A stretch of 64,000 nucleotides of DNA from Massilia sp. Root418 (GCF_001425265.1 NZ_LMEC01000001.1:1136036-1200035), one strand, 5' to 3'. Shown: positions 8,090-17,351, counted from the first letter of the stretch. Made by a program: numbers and translations. Notes: generated from the letters alone by a model not told the origin.

Positions 8090-9508
8090 ATGGCCACCAC
8101 CTCAGTCCCCGGCAGCAGCAGCCCCGACTACCCGGCGTATATGGCAACGCAGCTGGCGACCCGTTACACGGAAGCCTCGCAAGCCCTGCTGGACGACAAG
8201 ACCAAGGCTGCCAGCAGCGGCGCCAGCGGCATCAGCAAGCTGAGCTCGGCGATGAGCACCTTCAGCAGCGCCATGCTGGCCATGACCACCAAGAAAAGCG
8301 TGCTGGCCAATGCGGCCACCTTCAGCAGCGACCTCGGCACCGCCACGGCCGGCCCGGCCGCCGTTGCCGGTACCTACAACTTCTACGTCGAACAGCTGGC
8401 CACGGCCGGCCAGATCGCCTACGGCGGCATCACCGACACGGCAGCGGCCGGCAGCGGCAGCCTGAACGTGGTGCTGGCCGACGGCACCAATTTCAACGTC
8501 AACCTGGTCAACGCCGACAAGAACCTGGACGGCAATCTGACGGCGCAGGAAGTGGCCACCGCCATTAACCTGGCGGCGGACAACAATTCCACCGTCACCG
8601 CCTCCACCATGACGGTCAACGGCTCCACCACCCTGGTGCTGACCTCGAACGGCACCGGCGTGGACAATGCCGCCACCATCGACGCCAGCGGCGTGACCAG
8701 CGCCTCGCTCAAGGCCCAGCTGCAAAACGCCGGCACGCAAACCCAGCTGGTGACGGCGCAGGACGCCGTGGTGTGGCTGGGCGCGCCGGACGGCAACCCC
8801 GCCAGCCCCAACCGCATGCAGCAGGCCTCCAACACCTTCGCCGTGGTCAACGACGTCAAGATGACCTTCACCAAGGCCCAGGGCGTGGGCGACGCGCCGG
8901 TGACCCTGACGGTCAAGGCCGACAACGCCGGCACCAAAGCCAATGTGCAAGCCTTCGTCGATGCCTACAACCAGCTGACCAAGGTGCTCGACGAACTAAC
9001 CTTTGTGGGCGACACGCCCAACAACAAGGCGCCCGGCCCGTTTGCCAACGATGCCGGCCTGAAAGCGCTGCGCAGCCGCATGCAGGACCTGCTGCGCAAG
9101 GAAACGGCCGGCGTCAGCCTGCCGGTGTTCGGCATTACCGCCCAGCGCGACGGCACCCTGGCGGTCAACGCCGACCGCCTGGCCAAGGGCATCGCCACCA
9201 GTCCGGATACGCTGGACAAGATTTTCGGCACCGCCAGCCTGAACGACACGTCCGCGCTGCTGGGCGGGCTGGACAAGCTGCTCAAGACCTGGACCAACAG
9301 CGTGGACGGTTTCATCGGCGTGCGCCGCGAAGCCAACGAGCGCCTGCAAACCTCGCTGGTCGACCGCCAGAGCGCGCTGGACAACCTGTTCAACAATTCC
9401 TACAAGCGCTACCTGCAGCAGTTCACCACCCTGCAGCAGCTGCGCGACCAGATGGCGCAGAACACCAGCATGTTCGACGCCCTGTTCAGCAACAGCAAAG
9501 ACGCGTAA
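8090..9508 (+). CDS. fliD: FliD, flagellar filament cap protein
   Basis: FliD (LafB in lateral systems) caps the filament and guides flagellin insertion. The 472 residues show FliD_N in the first 110 residues (with YNFYVEQLATAGQIA) and a Thr/Asn/Ala-rich variable middle. The C-terminal FliD domain from about 240 carries VQAFVDAYNQLTKVLDEL, ITAQRDGTLAVNADRL and a final coiled coil ending LREQMAQ-like (QQLRDQMAQNTSMFDALF). The ATG at 8090 has a GGAG 8 bases upstream. It is followed by fliS, fliT, fliK, fliL, fliA and motAB, the lafBCDEFSTU order. Confidence 0.95.
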   Translation: MATTSVPGSSSPDYPAYMATQLATRYTEASQALLDDKTKAASSGASGISKLSSAMSTFSSAMLAMTTKKSVLANAATFSSDLGTATAGPAAVAGTYNFYVEQLATAGQIAYGGITDTAAAGSGSLNVVLADGTNFNVNLVNADKNLDGNLTAQEVATAINLAADNNSTVTASTMTVNGSTTLVLTSNGTGVDNAATIDASGVTSASLKAQLQNAGTQTQLVTAQDAVVWLGAPDGNPASPNRMQQASNTFAVVNDVKMTFTKAQGVGDAPVTLTVKADNAGTKANVQAFVDAYNQLTKVLDELTFVGDTPNNKAPGPFANDAGLKALRSRMQDLLRKETAGVSLPVFGITAQRDGTLAVNADRLAKGIATSPDTLDKIFGTASLNDTSALLGGLDKLLKTWTNSVDGFIGVRREANERLQTSLVDRQSALDNLFNNSYKRYLQQFTTLQQLRDQMAQNTSMFDALFSNSKDA

Positions 9509-9533
9509 CCCGCACGTAACCCACTCCGAGATC

Positions 9534-9923
9534 ATGATGAACCAGGAAGCCTATAGCAGTTATCACTCCGTCAATCTGGACGCGCAGACGGCGCGCGCCT
9601 CGCCGATCGAGCTGGTGCTGGTGCTGACCGACGGCTTGCTGGAGGAGCTGGCGCGCGCGCGCGGCCACGTGGTGGGCAAGCGCTACGAGCTCAAGGCCGC
9701 CAGCCTGAACAAGTGCACCGAGATCATCAACGGCTTGTCGAGCTCGCTCGACTACGACCAGGGCGGGGAAGTCGTGGCCAACCTGGGCCGCCTGTATGAC
9801 TATTGCGTGGCGCGCCTGTACCGCGCCGGCGTGGACATGGACCCCGCCATCCTGGACGAGGTGGTCGGCTTGCTGACCACCATCAAGCAAGGCTGGCTCG
9901 GCGTGCAGGCCAAGAATGGATAG
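9534..9923 (+). CDS. fliS: FliS, flagellin export chaperone
   Basis: FliS binds the flagellin C-terminus and prevents cytoplasmic polymerisation. The 129-residue helical protein begins with the family pattern (YSSYHSVNLDAQTARASPIELVLVL), followed by DGLLEELARA and LGRLYDYCVARLYRA. The start is the first of two Met codons. Presence of FliS implies a dedicated or shared flagellin, although no flagellin gene is in the window. It overlaps fliT by 8 bases. Confidence 0.93.
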   Translation: MMNQEAYSSYHSVNLDAQTARASPIELVLVLTDGLLEELARARGHVVGKRYELKAASLNKCTEIINGLSSSLDYDQGGEVVANLGRLYDYCVARLYRAGVDMDPAILDEVVGLLTTIKQGWLGVQAKNG

Positions 9924-10308
9924 GCAACAGCACCTGCTGCAGATGGCGCAGAAAATGAGCGCTGCCACCGCCGCTTCGGACTGGACGGCGCTGTCGGCGA
10001 TCAACACCCTGATGGCTGCCGCGCTGCCCACCCTGGCGGCGCAAGGCCCGTGGAGCCCGGCCGAGCGCGCGGCGCTGGCCGCGCTGCGCCAGCTGCACCG
10101 CCAGGCCGAGCATTGCGCCAAGCTGGCCAGCGACGACCTGGCCGCCAAGCTGAGCGAACTGCAATCCCGCAAAGAAGGCTGGATGGCCTATGCCATGACC
10201 AGCGCCGACAACGATACCGGGGCACAGGCCGTTTCCGCCGGCCCCGTCGCCGCCCCCGACCCGATACGCAACCGCAGCGAAGCTGCCGACACCGGAACTA
10301 CTGCATGA
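9916..10308 (+). CDS. fliT: FliT/LafD-like flagellar chaperone
   Basis: The 130-residue product sits exactly where FliT (LafD) is expected, between FliS and FliK. It is helical at the N-terminus (HLLQMAQKMSAATAASDWTAL, with the Trp typical of FliT), charged in the middle, and disordered after about residue 95. FliT usually chaperones the FliD cap and can bind FliI or regulators. Conservation in the family is weak, so position carries much of the call. It overlaps fliS by 8 bases and fliK by ATGA. Confidence 0.75.
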   Translation: MDRQQHLLQMAQKMSAATAASDWTALSAINTLMAAALPTLAAQGPWSPAERAALAALRQLHRQAEHCAKLASDDLAAKLSELQSRKEGWMAYAMTSADNDTGAQAVSAGPVAAPDPIRNRSEAADTGTTA

Positions 10309-11765
10309 CGATGATTTCCTCTTCCGCGCCCGCCGCGTCCACGCCCGGCCCCTTGCTTGACGGTGCCCCATCGGCTGCCGCCACGCCCGGCGCCCCGGCT
10401 GCCGCGCTGCCGCTGTTCGCCCAGCTGTTCGGCCAGGCCGAGCCGGCCACGGCCATGGACGCCGGCGCCGATGACCTGACCAGGGACGGCGAAGCCGGCC
10501 CGGACGCTGCCCTCGACGCCGGCGCCGCCAGCGCCGCCAATCCGCTGCTGGCCCTGCTGCTGCCAACCGCCGCGCCGGCTGCCGCGCCCGCCTCAGCACC
10601 CGCCGCTGCCGGCGCCGCCCCTGCCGGCAGCACCGGCGTGGCCGCGCTGGGTGGCGCCGCCATGGCCCCGGCCTATGGCGCCTATGGTGCGAATGGTGCG
10701 TATGGTGCATACGGCACCGCCGGCACTGCCGCCGCGCCCAACGGCGTGCAGGCCGGCCTGCACGCCGGGCTGCCGGCCAGCTTGCAAAACGGCGCACCGC
10801 AGGCGAGCACCGCCGCGCCGAGCGCCGCCCCCGCAGCCCCGGGTAGCCCGGCCACCGCCGCTACCTATGCCGCAGAAGCCGCCGCCGCGTCCGCCCGTCA
10901 AGTTACAGCCGGCCAGGCTGCCTACGGCGCCGCAGCCACTGCCGCGCCGACCGCAGCCCCTGCCGCCGCCGTGCAGATGGCAGCCCAGCAAGCCGCGCGC
11001 GAAGAACGCGCAGCCTACGCTGCAGCGGCCGCCCCCACCAGTGCGCCCGCCCCCGTAGCCGGCAGCGCGCCGCAGCCTGCCGTGCCGAGCGCCCTGCAGC
11101 AGGCAGCCGACCAGTTGCTGCAAGGCCAGCGCCACGCCGGCGGCCAGCGCGCCGAACTGGGCACCATCAGCGGCGCGGCCCTGGCGGCCGGCGCCGCACC
11201 GGCTGCCGCCCTCGCCGCCTCGGCCGCGAACGGCGGCGACAGCGCCAGCTACAGCGCGGTCAACCAGCTGAACCTGAACGCCGCAGCGGCCCCGGCCGCC
11301 CAGCCTGCCCCGGCAGCGGGCGGCGACGCCGTGCGCCTGGCCGGCACGCCCGAACAATGGCAGCAGCCGCTGCGCGACGCCCTGGGCGACCGCCTCCAGC
11401 TCAGCCTGCAGCGCAATAACGACCACGCCATGATCCGCCTGGAACCGCCCAATATGGGCACGGTCGAGATTTCCATCCGCCACAGCGCCGGCGCGCTGCA
11501 GGTGAACCTGTCGGCCAGCAACAGCGAAGTGCTGCGCCAGCTCAACAATATCGGCGACAGCGTGCGCCAGGACCTGTCGCAGCGCAGCCTGGGCGACGTG
11601 GCGGTCACCGTGTCGGCCTCGCCGCGCGGCGGCAACCCCTCGCTGGCCGACGGCGGCTCCGGCCGCCAGCAGGGCCAGGAACAGCAGCAGCGCGCCCCGG
11701 GCCGCGCCCTGGGCGACGACGAGCAGGCCGCCGCCACCTTTGCCATGACGACCGAACGGGAGTAA
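10305..11765 (+). CDS. fliK: FliK, flagellar hook-length control protein
   Basis: FliK measures hook length and triggers the substrate-specificity switch. The start is the ATG at 10305, overlapping the fliT stop (ATGA), giving 486 residues. Residues 1 to about 340 are an Ala/Pro/Gly-rich disordered ruler, including a Tyr-Gly-Ala run (YGAYGANGAYGAYG) near residue 125. The C-terminal Flg_hook domain (about 345-430) reads WQQPLRDALGDRLQLSLQ, then AMIRLEPPNMGTVEISIR and VNLSASNSEVLRQL. A Gln-rich tail follows. Low-complexity coding makes the opposite strand look open over this region; it is not a gene. Confidence 0.92.
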   Translation: MTMISSSAPAASTPGPLLDGAPSAAATPGAPAAALPLFAQLFGQAEPATAMDAGADDLTRDGEAGPDAALDAGAASAANPLLALLLPTAAPAAAPASAPAAAGAAPAGSTGVAALGGAAMAPAYGAYGANGAYGAYGTAGTAAAPNGVQAGLHAGLPASLQNGAPQASTAAPSAAPAAPGSPATAATYAAEAAAASARQVTAGQAAYGAAATAAPTAAPAAAVQMAAQQAAREERAAYAAAAAPTSAPAPVAGSAPQPAVPSALQQAADQLLQGQRHAGGQRAELGTISGAALAAGAAPAAALAASAANGGDSASYSAVNQLNLNAAAAPAAQPAPAAGGDAVRLAGTPEQWQQPLRDALGDRLQLSLQRNNDHAMIRLEPPNMGTVEISIRHSAGALQVNLSASNSEVLRQLNNIGDSVRQDLSQRSLGDVAVTVSASPRGGNPSLADGGSGRQQGQEQQQRAPGRALGDDEQAAATFAMTTERE

Positions 11766-11772
11766 GTACTAG

Positions 11773-12243
11773 ATGAATAAGAAATTGGTGATCGCCATGG
11801 TGGGCGTACTGTTGCTGGGCGGCGGCGTGGCCGGCGGCGCGGTATGGTACATGGGCAAGCAAGCGGCCGCCACCGGCGCCGAAGGCAAGGCCGTCAAGCA
11901 CGAGGAACCGAAGGCGGAAACCGAGCCGCCCAAGTACATCACCGTGGAAAAAGTGATCGTCATGCTCAAGCGCGGCGAAGGCGAAGCCGTTACCCATTAC
12001 TTGTCGGCCGACCTGGTGGTGGCCACCACGGCCAAGCAGGAAAAGGAATGCAAGGAACACTTGCCGCTGCTGCGCAGCGTGGCCGTGAAGGCACTGTCGG
12101 GGCTGCCGATGTCGAAGGCGGCCACCATGTCGATCGACCAGTTCGCCGACGAACTGAACAAGGCTTTCGACGAGACTTATGCGAAGGACAAGCGGGAACG
12201 CCCCTTCTCGGAAGTCATGATCGGAAAACTGATCCTGGAGTAA
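11773..12243 (+). CDS. fliL: FliL, stator-associated flagellar membrane protein
   Basis: FliL encircles the stator and supports torque. The 156-residue product has one N-terminal TM helix (about 5-25), a charged linker (KHEEPKAETEPPKYITVEK) and a periplasmic stomatin-like FliL domain ending in the usual VMIGKLILE. Its place between fliK and the sigma factor corresponds to LafF. The ATG follows fliK by 7 bases. Confidence 0.9.
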   Translation: MNKKLVIAMVGVLLLGGGVAGGAVWYMGKQAAATGAEGKAVKHEEPKAETEPPKYITVEKVIVMLKRGEGEAVTHYLSADLVVATTAKQEKECKEHLPLLRSVAVKALSGLPMSKAATMSIDQFADELNKAFDETYAKDKRERPFSEVMIGKLILE

Positions 12244-12246
12244 ATC

Positions 12247-13011
12247 GTGGACATGAGTGGGGCGGGCATGGCATATACAGAGCACTACGCGGACAGCTAC
12301 GCCGACAATTACGGCGCGGCCGGCAGCGCGCCGGGCGCGCACAGCGTGGCCGACGAGCAGAAACACCTGCTGTCGTACGCGCCGCTGGTCAAGCGTATCG
12401 TGCGCCAGCTCAATTCGCAGATTGCCGGCGCCATCGACCGCGACGACATGGAGCAGATCGGCCTGATGGGCCTGCTTGAGGCGCTGCGCCGCTACGGCGT
12501 GCCCGACGCCGCCTTCGGCAGCTACGCCAGCCTGCGCATCCGCGGCGCCATCCTGGACGAACTGCGCCGCCAGGACTGGCGCCCGCGCGCAGTGCGCCAG
12601 CACAGCCACAAGCTGCGCGACGCGGTGCGCGAGCTGACCCGCAAGCTGGGGCGCGAGCCGGACGAGCGCGAAATCATCAGCGGCCTGGGCATCACTGCCG
12701 AGGCCTACCAGGCTTACCAGCTCGACGAAAGCGCCGAACTGATGGCCAGCTTCGATGAAGTGCTGCAAGACACCGTCAGCTCCGGCAGCGACGTGGCGCC
12801 CAGCCCGGAAGACCAGCTCATGGTGCGCCGCTCGCTGGCGCAGGCGCTGGGCGGCCTGGACGAGCGCGAGCAGCGCGTGGTGCAGATGTACTACGAGTTC
12901 GAGCTGAGCTACAAGGAAATCGCCGCCGTGCTGGACCTGACCGACGCCCGCGTCTGCCAGCTCAACAAGGCAGCCCTGAACAAAATGAAAGCGGTGCTGC
13001 AAAGCGCCTGA
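12247..13011 (+). CDS. fliA: FliA/LafS, flagellar sigma-28 factor
   Basis: This sigma factor directs late flagellar transcription (flagellin, cap, motor). The 254-residue protein shows region 2 (DRDDMEQIGLMGLLEALRRYG, FGSYASLRIRGAILDELR), the sigma-28 linker (QDWRPRAVRQHSHKLRDAV), region 3 and region 4 (LDEREQRVVQMYYEFELSYKEIA). GTG 12247 is favoured because GGAG ends six bases upstream; ATGs at 12253 and 12268 are alternatives. Encoded inside the fliD-motB run, with flgM nearby, it makes the locus self-contained for late-gene control, as LafS does in lateral systems. Confidence 0.94.
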   Translation: MDMSGAGMAYTEHYADSYADNYGAAGSAPGAHSVADEQKHLLSYAPLVKRIVRQLNSQIAGAIDRDDMEQIGLMGLLEALRRYGVPDAAFGSYASLRIRGAILDELRRQDWRPRAVRQHSHKLRDAVRELTRKLGREPDEREIISGLGITAEAYQAYQLDESAELMASFDEVLQDTVSSGSDVAPSPEDQLMVRRSLAQALGGLDEREQRVVQMYYEFELSYKEIAAVLDLTDARVCQLNKAALNKMKAVLQSA

Positions 13012-13041
13012 TAAGACAATGACGCAGAAAGGCGCACCATC

Positions 13042-13959
13042 ATGCAGCAAATAATCGGTATCTTGATCGTCCTGGGCAGTGTGTTCGGCGGCTTCTTCAT
13101 GATGGGGGGCGTGTTCCACCAGATCTGGCAGCCGATCGAATTGTTCGTCATTGCCGGCGCCGGCCTGGGCGCGCTGGTGATCGGCAACCCGACCCACGTG
13201 CTGAAGGAAATGGGCACCCAGCTCAAGAAAATCATCACGCGCAAGAAATACGACTCGGAATTCCAGCGCCAGTTGCTGCTGCTCATGTATGAACTGCTGC
13301 AGCTGGCCGCCGGCGGCCTGAAGGCGCTTGACGCCCACGTCGAGGCGCCCAAGGACAGCCCGCTGTTCCAGCGCTACCCGCTGGTGCTGGAAGAGCCCAA
13401 GCTGCTCGCTTTCATTGTCGACAACTTCCGCCTGATGGCCATGGGCAAGATCAACGCGCACGAGCTGGAAGGCGTGCTGGAGCAGGAACTGGAAGCCATC
13501 CACGAGGAACTGAACCAGCCGGCCAAGTCGATCGGCAAGATCGGCGAAGCCATGCCGGGCTTCGGTATCCTGGCCGCCGTGCTGGGCATCGTGATCACCA
13601 TGAACACCGTGTCCGAAGGCGCCACCTCGGGCGAAATCGCCGAGCACGTGGGCGCGGCCATGGTGGGTACCTTCATCGGCATTTTCCTGTGCTACGGCCT
13701 GCTCGACCCGATCGCCAACGTGATGAAGCAGCTGGTCAACCAGGAAGGCTCGAACAAGGAATGCGTGAAGGTGGTGCTGGTGACCCACGTGGCCGGCAAG
13801 CCGCCGCTGCTGGCGATCGACGCCGGGCGCCGCCTGGTGGCGCTGAACGTCAAGCCGAGCTTCGCCCAGCTGGAACGCTGGATCAACGAGCTGGAAGGCC
13901 GCGACAGCGAGCCTGAATCCGGATCGCGCCGTGGAGGTGGCCGTGCTAAAGCCGCATGA
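13042..13959 (+). CDS. motA: MotA/LafT, flagellar stator ion-channel protein
   Basis: MotA surrounds MotB in the stator. The 305 residues show four TM segments (about 2-20, 32-50, 168-190, 205-225) with the conserved PGFGILAAVLGIVITMN segment of TM3 and a large cytoplasmic loop that contacts FliG. Length is typical of the E. coli MotA class. The start is preceded by GAAAGG. It overlaps motB. Confidence 0.95.
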   Translation: MQQIIGILIVLGSVFGGFFMMGGVFHQIWQPIELFVIAGAGLGALVIGNPTHVLKEMGTQLKKIITRKKYDSEFQRQLLLLMYELLQLAAGGLKALDAHVEAPKDSPLFQRYPLVLEEPKLLAFIVDNFRLMAMGKINAHELEGVLEQELEAIHEELNQPAKSIGKIGEAMPGFGILAAVLGIVITMNTVSEGATSGEIAEHVGAAMVGTFIGIFLCYGLLDPIANVMKQLVNQEGSNKECVKVVLVTHVAGKPPLLAIDAGRRLVALNVKPSFAQLERWINELEGRDSEPESGSRRGGGRAKAA

Positions 13960-14935
13960 GAAACATGAGGAAACCATCGTCAAGCGCGGCGGCGGCAAGC
14001 ACGCGCACGACGACCACGGCGGCGCCTGGAAGGTCGCCTTCGCGGACTTCTGCCTGGCGCTGATGTGCTTGTTCCTGGTGCTGTGGCTGATGGCGGCGCG
14101 CAACACCGAAAGCCTGCAGCACATCCTTACTGAGCAGGATGGCAACAAGACCGACCAGGGCAAGGGCGTCATGCCCGAGCAGGTGGGCGGCCCGCGCGGC
14201 AGCCTGATCGAGCGCTTCCCCATGCCGCGCAGCGGCAAGAATGATTCGCCCGGCCAGGCCCTGGCCAGCGGCGAGAGCGCGTCCGAAGTGCAGGACAAGG
14301 TCAGCTATGAAACACCGGGCGAGCTGCACAAGCTGGCCAAGGCGCTGGCCAAGCTGAGCGCGGAAACCGGCCTGGCGGCCAACCTGGAATCGGTGATCAC
14401 GCCCTACGGCTTGCGCGTGATGTTGCACGATACCGACAAACAAGGCATGTTCGTGCGCGGCTCGGCCGTGCCGACCGACCGCTTCCGCGCCCTGCTGCGC
14501 AGCATGGGTCCGCTGTTCGAGCGCATGGAAAACCAGATGCTGGTGGTCGGCCATACCGACGCCACCCAGTACTCCGACACCGGCTATTTTGCTTACTCGA
14601 ACTGGACCCTGTCGTCCAACCGCGCCATGGCGGCGCGCTCCATGCTGCTCTCGGGCGGCATGCGCAAGGACAGCGTGCTGCAGGTGGTAGGCATGGCGGA
14701 CCGCGCCCCGATCGATACCGGCAAGGTGGACGCCGGCGTGAACCGCCGCATCGAGCTGCTGATACTGACCACAGCCCAGGCCAAGGCGGTGTCCGGCATG
14801 TTCGGCATGCCCGGCAGCAAGAACGCACTGGGCGGGGAAATCGACACCGCGCTGCCGGACGCCGAGTCGCTGCAGAAGCTGCGCAACAAGCTGGGGCCGG
14901 AAGGCAAGTACGGGACCGGGCGCAATGGCAACTGA
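13943..14935 (+). CDS. motB: MotB/LafU, stator protein with peptidoglycan-binding domain
   Basis: MotB anchors the stator and carries the channel's proton-accepting Asp. The 330-residue reading has one TM helix (about 31-50, VAFADFCLALMCLFLVLW) with Asp35 at the expected place. A plug/linker follows, then an OmpA-like domain from about 165 (VVGHTDATQYSD, RAMAARSMLL, NRRIELLI). GTG 13943 is preferred because a perfect GGAGG (13933-13937) precedes it by 5 bases; GTG 13931 is also open. The Asp and the F/L-rich helix fit a proton-type rather than Na+-type stator, by analogy with E. coli. Confidence 0.94.
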   Translation: MLKPHEKHEETIVKRGGGKHAHDDHGGAWKVAFADFCLALMCLFLVLWLMAARNTESLQHILTEQDGNKTDQGKGVMPEQVGGPRGSLIERFPMPRSGKNDSPGQALASGESASEVQDKVSYETPGELHKLAKALAKLSAETGLAANLESVITPYGLRVMLHDTDKQGMFVRGSAVPTDRFRALLRSMGPLFERMENQMLVVGHTDATQYSDTGYFAYSNWTLSSNRAMAARSMLLSGGMRKDSVLQVVGMADRAPIDTGKVDAGVNRRIELLILTTAQAKAVSGMFGMPGSKNALGGEIDTALPDAESLQKLRNKLGPEGKYGTGRNGN

Positions 14936-15001
14936 ACTTTTACTTCGCGCGCGGGCGTAAGGCGGGTTACTATGCACACTTCCAAGACCAGAGGTCAACG
15001 T

Positions 15002-15277
15002 ATGAGAATTTCGACTGGCAGCGTGGACGGCCTGGCCGTCCAGCGGGTCGCCGACAGTGCGCCGGCGGACGGCGCGCACGCGCCCGCCGCGGCGCCGGCC
15101 ACCCCAGAATTGCAATCGGCCGTGCTGCAGCCGGCCCTGGCCGCGCTCAAGGACATGCCGGAGGTGGACTACGAGCGCGTGGCCATGCTGCGCGACGCGC
15201 TGGCCAAGGGCGAGCTGCCGTTCGACCCGGACAAACTGGCCGGCCTGATCCAGCGTTTCCACGGGAGCGACAAGTGA
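15002..15277 (+). CDS. flgM: FlgM, anti-sigma-28 factor
   Basis: FlgM holds FliA inactive until it is exported through the finished hook. The 91-residue product has an Ala/Pro-rich disordered N-terminal half and the conserved C-terminal sigma-binding helices (VDYERVAMLRDALAKGELPF, then DPDKLAGLIQRF). ATG 15002 is chosen because GAGG lies 7 bases upstream. It begins a short operon flgM-flgN-muramidase running towards flgA. Confidence 0.92.
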   Translation: MRISTGSVDGLAVQRVADSAPADGAHAPAAAPATPELQSAVLQPALAALKDMPEVDYERVAMLRDALAKGELPFDPDKLAGLIQRFHGSDK

Positions 15278-15753
15278 CATCGGCCGTATCGGCGCCGCCT
15301 GCGGCTGCGCCAGCCCAGGCGCAGCCGCAGCCCGGCTCGCGCCAGCACGCCATGCAGTTGTTGTTGGAAGGCATCAGCGCCGACATGGCAGCCTACGCCG
15401 AGCTGCAGGACTTGCTGGAACAGCAATTCGATGCGGCGCTGCGCCATCAGCGCGCCCGCCTGGAGCAGGTCGCCGAGGCCGTGTCGGTGCTGGTGGACGC
15501 CATGGAAACGCGGCGCGCGCAGCGTGTCGCCTGCGCCGTACACCTGCTGGGCCCAGCGCCCGCCATGGCGCAAGTGTTTGCCCTGCTCAAACCGGAACCG
15601 CGCGAACGCCTGCAGCAGCAATGGCAGGCGCTGGAGCTGCGCGTGCTGGAATGCAAACGCCTGAGCAAGCGCAATAGCGACTTGCTGGTTGAACAATACA
15701 CCATCATGCAGCGCGTGCTGCACGGCGAGGACCAGATTTATGAGCCGGCCTGA
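15274..15753 (+). CDS. flgN: FlgN, chaperone for hook-filament junction proteins
   Basis: FlgN escorts FlgK and FlgL to the export gate. The 159-residue protein has a Pro/Ala/Gln N-terminus, then an all-helical region of the FlgN type (LQDLLEQQFDAALRHQRARL, LECKRLSKRNSDLLVEQYTI). The start is GTG 15274, overlapping the flgM stop. The stop lies inside the next gene. Pairing with flgM and the helical pattern support the call. Confidence 0.85.
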   Translation: MTSAVSAPPAAAPAQAQPQPGSRQHAMQLLLEGISADMAAYAELQDLLEQQFDAALRHQRARLEQVAEAVSVLVDAMETRRAQRVACAVHLLGPAPAMAQVFALLKPEPRERLQQQWQALELRVLECKRLSKRNSDLLVEQYTIMQRVLHGEDQIYEPA

Positions 15754-16537
15754 CCTGCTGCGCCCCACGCAAGCCACCATGGCTACCGCGGCCACCGCCG
15801 CCACGACCGCCACCACTAGCAATATGCGGCCCGCCGCAGGCCTGGCCACGGCCGGCTTCGCTTCCAGCACAGGCGCGGGCGCGGCGGGCGGCTTCGGCGC
15901 CGCCTTCCGCCAGGTGCAGGGCGACGTGACGGCCCTGATCAACAGCGGCTGGGGCGATGGCGCCGGCAGCGGCGACGCCCTGCCCTCGCAGGCGCTGGGC
16001 ACGGCCGCTGCGGCACTGCGCGCGCGCGCCGCCGGCGTGATCGACGGCCCGGCCAATAGCGACGGCACCACCACCGCCGAACAGCAGGAATTCCTGGCCA
16101 CCATCGAACCCTGGGCGGCCGACGCCGCCAAGCGCCTGGGCGTGGCGCCGGCGCTGGTGTCCGCGCACGCGGCACTGGAATCGGGCTGGGGCCAGCGCCC
16201 AGTGGGCAACAGCAACAACCTGTTCGGCATCAAGGCCGGCGGCCAGTGGCAGGGCGCAGTCGCGGCCGCCACCACCACCGAGTATGAACAAGGCGTGGCG
16301 CTGAAGAAAGTCGAGCGCTTCCGCAGCTATCCCGACCAGGCGGCGGCGTTCCACGATTATGCCAATTTGCTGATCGACAATCCCCGCTACCAGCAGGCGC
16401 TCAACACCGGCAACGACGCGCGCGCCTTCGCCAGCGGGCTGGCGCGCGGCGGCTACGCCACCGACCCGGCCTATGCCGACAAGCTCAGCAAGCTAGCCGG
16501 CAAAGTCCAACAGATGAAAAATCATTTGGGCGACTGA
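15740..16537 (+). CDS. Stand-alone flagellar muramidase (FlgJ C-terminal type, GH73)
   Basis: This 265-residue protein is the peptidoglycan-hydrolase half of a classical FlgJ. Residues 1 to about 110 are Ala/Thr/Gly-rich and probably disordered. Residues about 115-262 form the glucosaminidase domain: catalytic Glu in AHAALESGWGQR, NSNNLFGIKA, RSYPDQAAAFHDYANLL and ARGGYATDPAYADKL. It would open the cell wall for the rod. It lacks the rod-capping domain, which is encoded separately at 23529-23957. There is no classical signal peptide, so export through the flagellar apparatus is likely. ATG 15740 overlaps flgN by 14 bases; the 3' end overlaps convergent flgA by 16. Confidence 0.88.
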   Translation: MSRPDLLRPTQATMATAATAATTATTSNMRPAAGLATAGFASSTGAGAAGGFGAAFRQVQGDVTALINSGWGDGAGSGDALPSQALGTAAAALRARAAGVIDGPANSDGTTTAEQQEFLATIEPWAADAAKRLGVAPALVSAHAALESGWGQRPVGNSNNLFGIKAGGQWQGAVAAATTTEYEQGVALKKVERFRSYPDQAAAFHDYANLLIDNPRYQQALNTGNDARAFASGLARGGYATDPAYADKLSKLAGKVQQMKNHLGD

Positions 16538-17262
16538 ATGGACACCGGCAGATCGGCAGGTTCCACCGTTCCAGCCCCTGTCACCCTAGCCTTGATGACA
16601 TTGCCATTGCTGTTGCGCACCCGTACCAGCGCGCCGCGCGCGCCCGGGTCCAGCGCCTCGCCCGCCATGCTCACCTCGATCTGTTCGTTGCGCGCCACGA
16701 TGCGCACCGCCTCGCCGCGCTTGACCAGCACCTGGGCCGTGAGCATGTTCTGGCGCAGCAGTTCGCCGCTGCGCAGCGCGCGCCGCGCCGCCATGCCCTC
16801 CAGCAGCGCCAGGTCGGACACCACGTCCGCCACCAGGCTCACGTCGCGCCGCTCCAGCGCCACGTCGGCCGCTTCCACCGTCCGGCCGCTGGCCACGTCG
16901 GCCGCCATCACGGCCACCCGCGCGGTCACCTTGGCGCGCACCACGAACTCGTATTTCCAGCCGCCCTCGCCCGGGCAGCTGGCCACCAGGCGCATGCGCG
17001 TCACCTGCCGCGCGTCCAGCACGCCCACCGCCACCGGCGCCGCCGCCGCGCAAGCGGGCAGCACGCGGCTGGTGCGCACCGCCGCCAGCTCGAACTGCGG
17101 CTCGGCCAGGCCATTGCCCTCGGCCTGGCGCAACAGGGCCTCGCGCGCGGTTTGTTCCACCAGCGCCACAGTCTGCTCCGCAGTCGTGGCCGCTTCGCCA
17201 ACAATTGGCACGACGATCGCCAACGCGGCAAAAAACGGATGTAGAATGGGATTGTTGAACAT
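16522..17262 (-). CDS. flgA: FlgA, P-ring assembly chaperone
   Basis: FlgA is a periplasmic chaperone for FlgI. The 246-residue reading starts at ATG 17262, with AAAGG 8 bases upstream; the frame also allows TTG 17268. It has a signal peptide (about 1-24, ending GEA), a variable middle with a Cys pair, and a C-terminal SAF domain (about 115-240) including MAARRALRSGELLRQNML and LVKRGEAVRIVA. It is divergent from flgB and tail-to-tail with the muramidase gene. Confidence 0.92.
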   Translation of the reverse strand: MFNNPILHPFFAALAIVVPIVGEAATTAEQTVALVEQTAREALLRQAEGNGLAEPQFELAAVRTSRVLPACAAAAPVAVGVLDARQVTRMRLVASCPGEGGWKYEFVVRAKVTARVAVMAADVASGRTVEAADVALERRDVSLVADVVSDLALLEGMAARRALRSGELLRQNMLTAQVLVKRGEAVRIVARNEQIEVSMAGEALDPGARGALVRVRNSNGNVIKARVTGAGTVEPADLPVSIQSPK

Positions 17263-17351
17263 GGGCAATACCTTTACTATGTAGGCTGCGGCGCGCGGTG
17301 CGTCCGGTCGCCATTTTACATGGGCAACGTACTTACGACAGGGGGAAACAA

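Noticed and set aside
11605..14298. Very long open frame antisense to fliK-motB (also 2884-4725, 17462-20155, 21649-23466, 23773-26190 and 59954-63604 antisense frames)
   Set aside because: Composition is His/Gln/Arg/Gly-rich without domains; these are mirror frames of high-GC codon usage in well-identified genes on the other strand.
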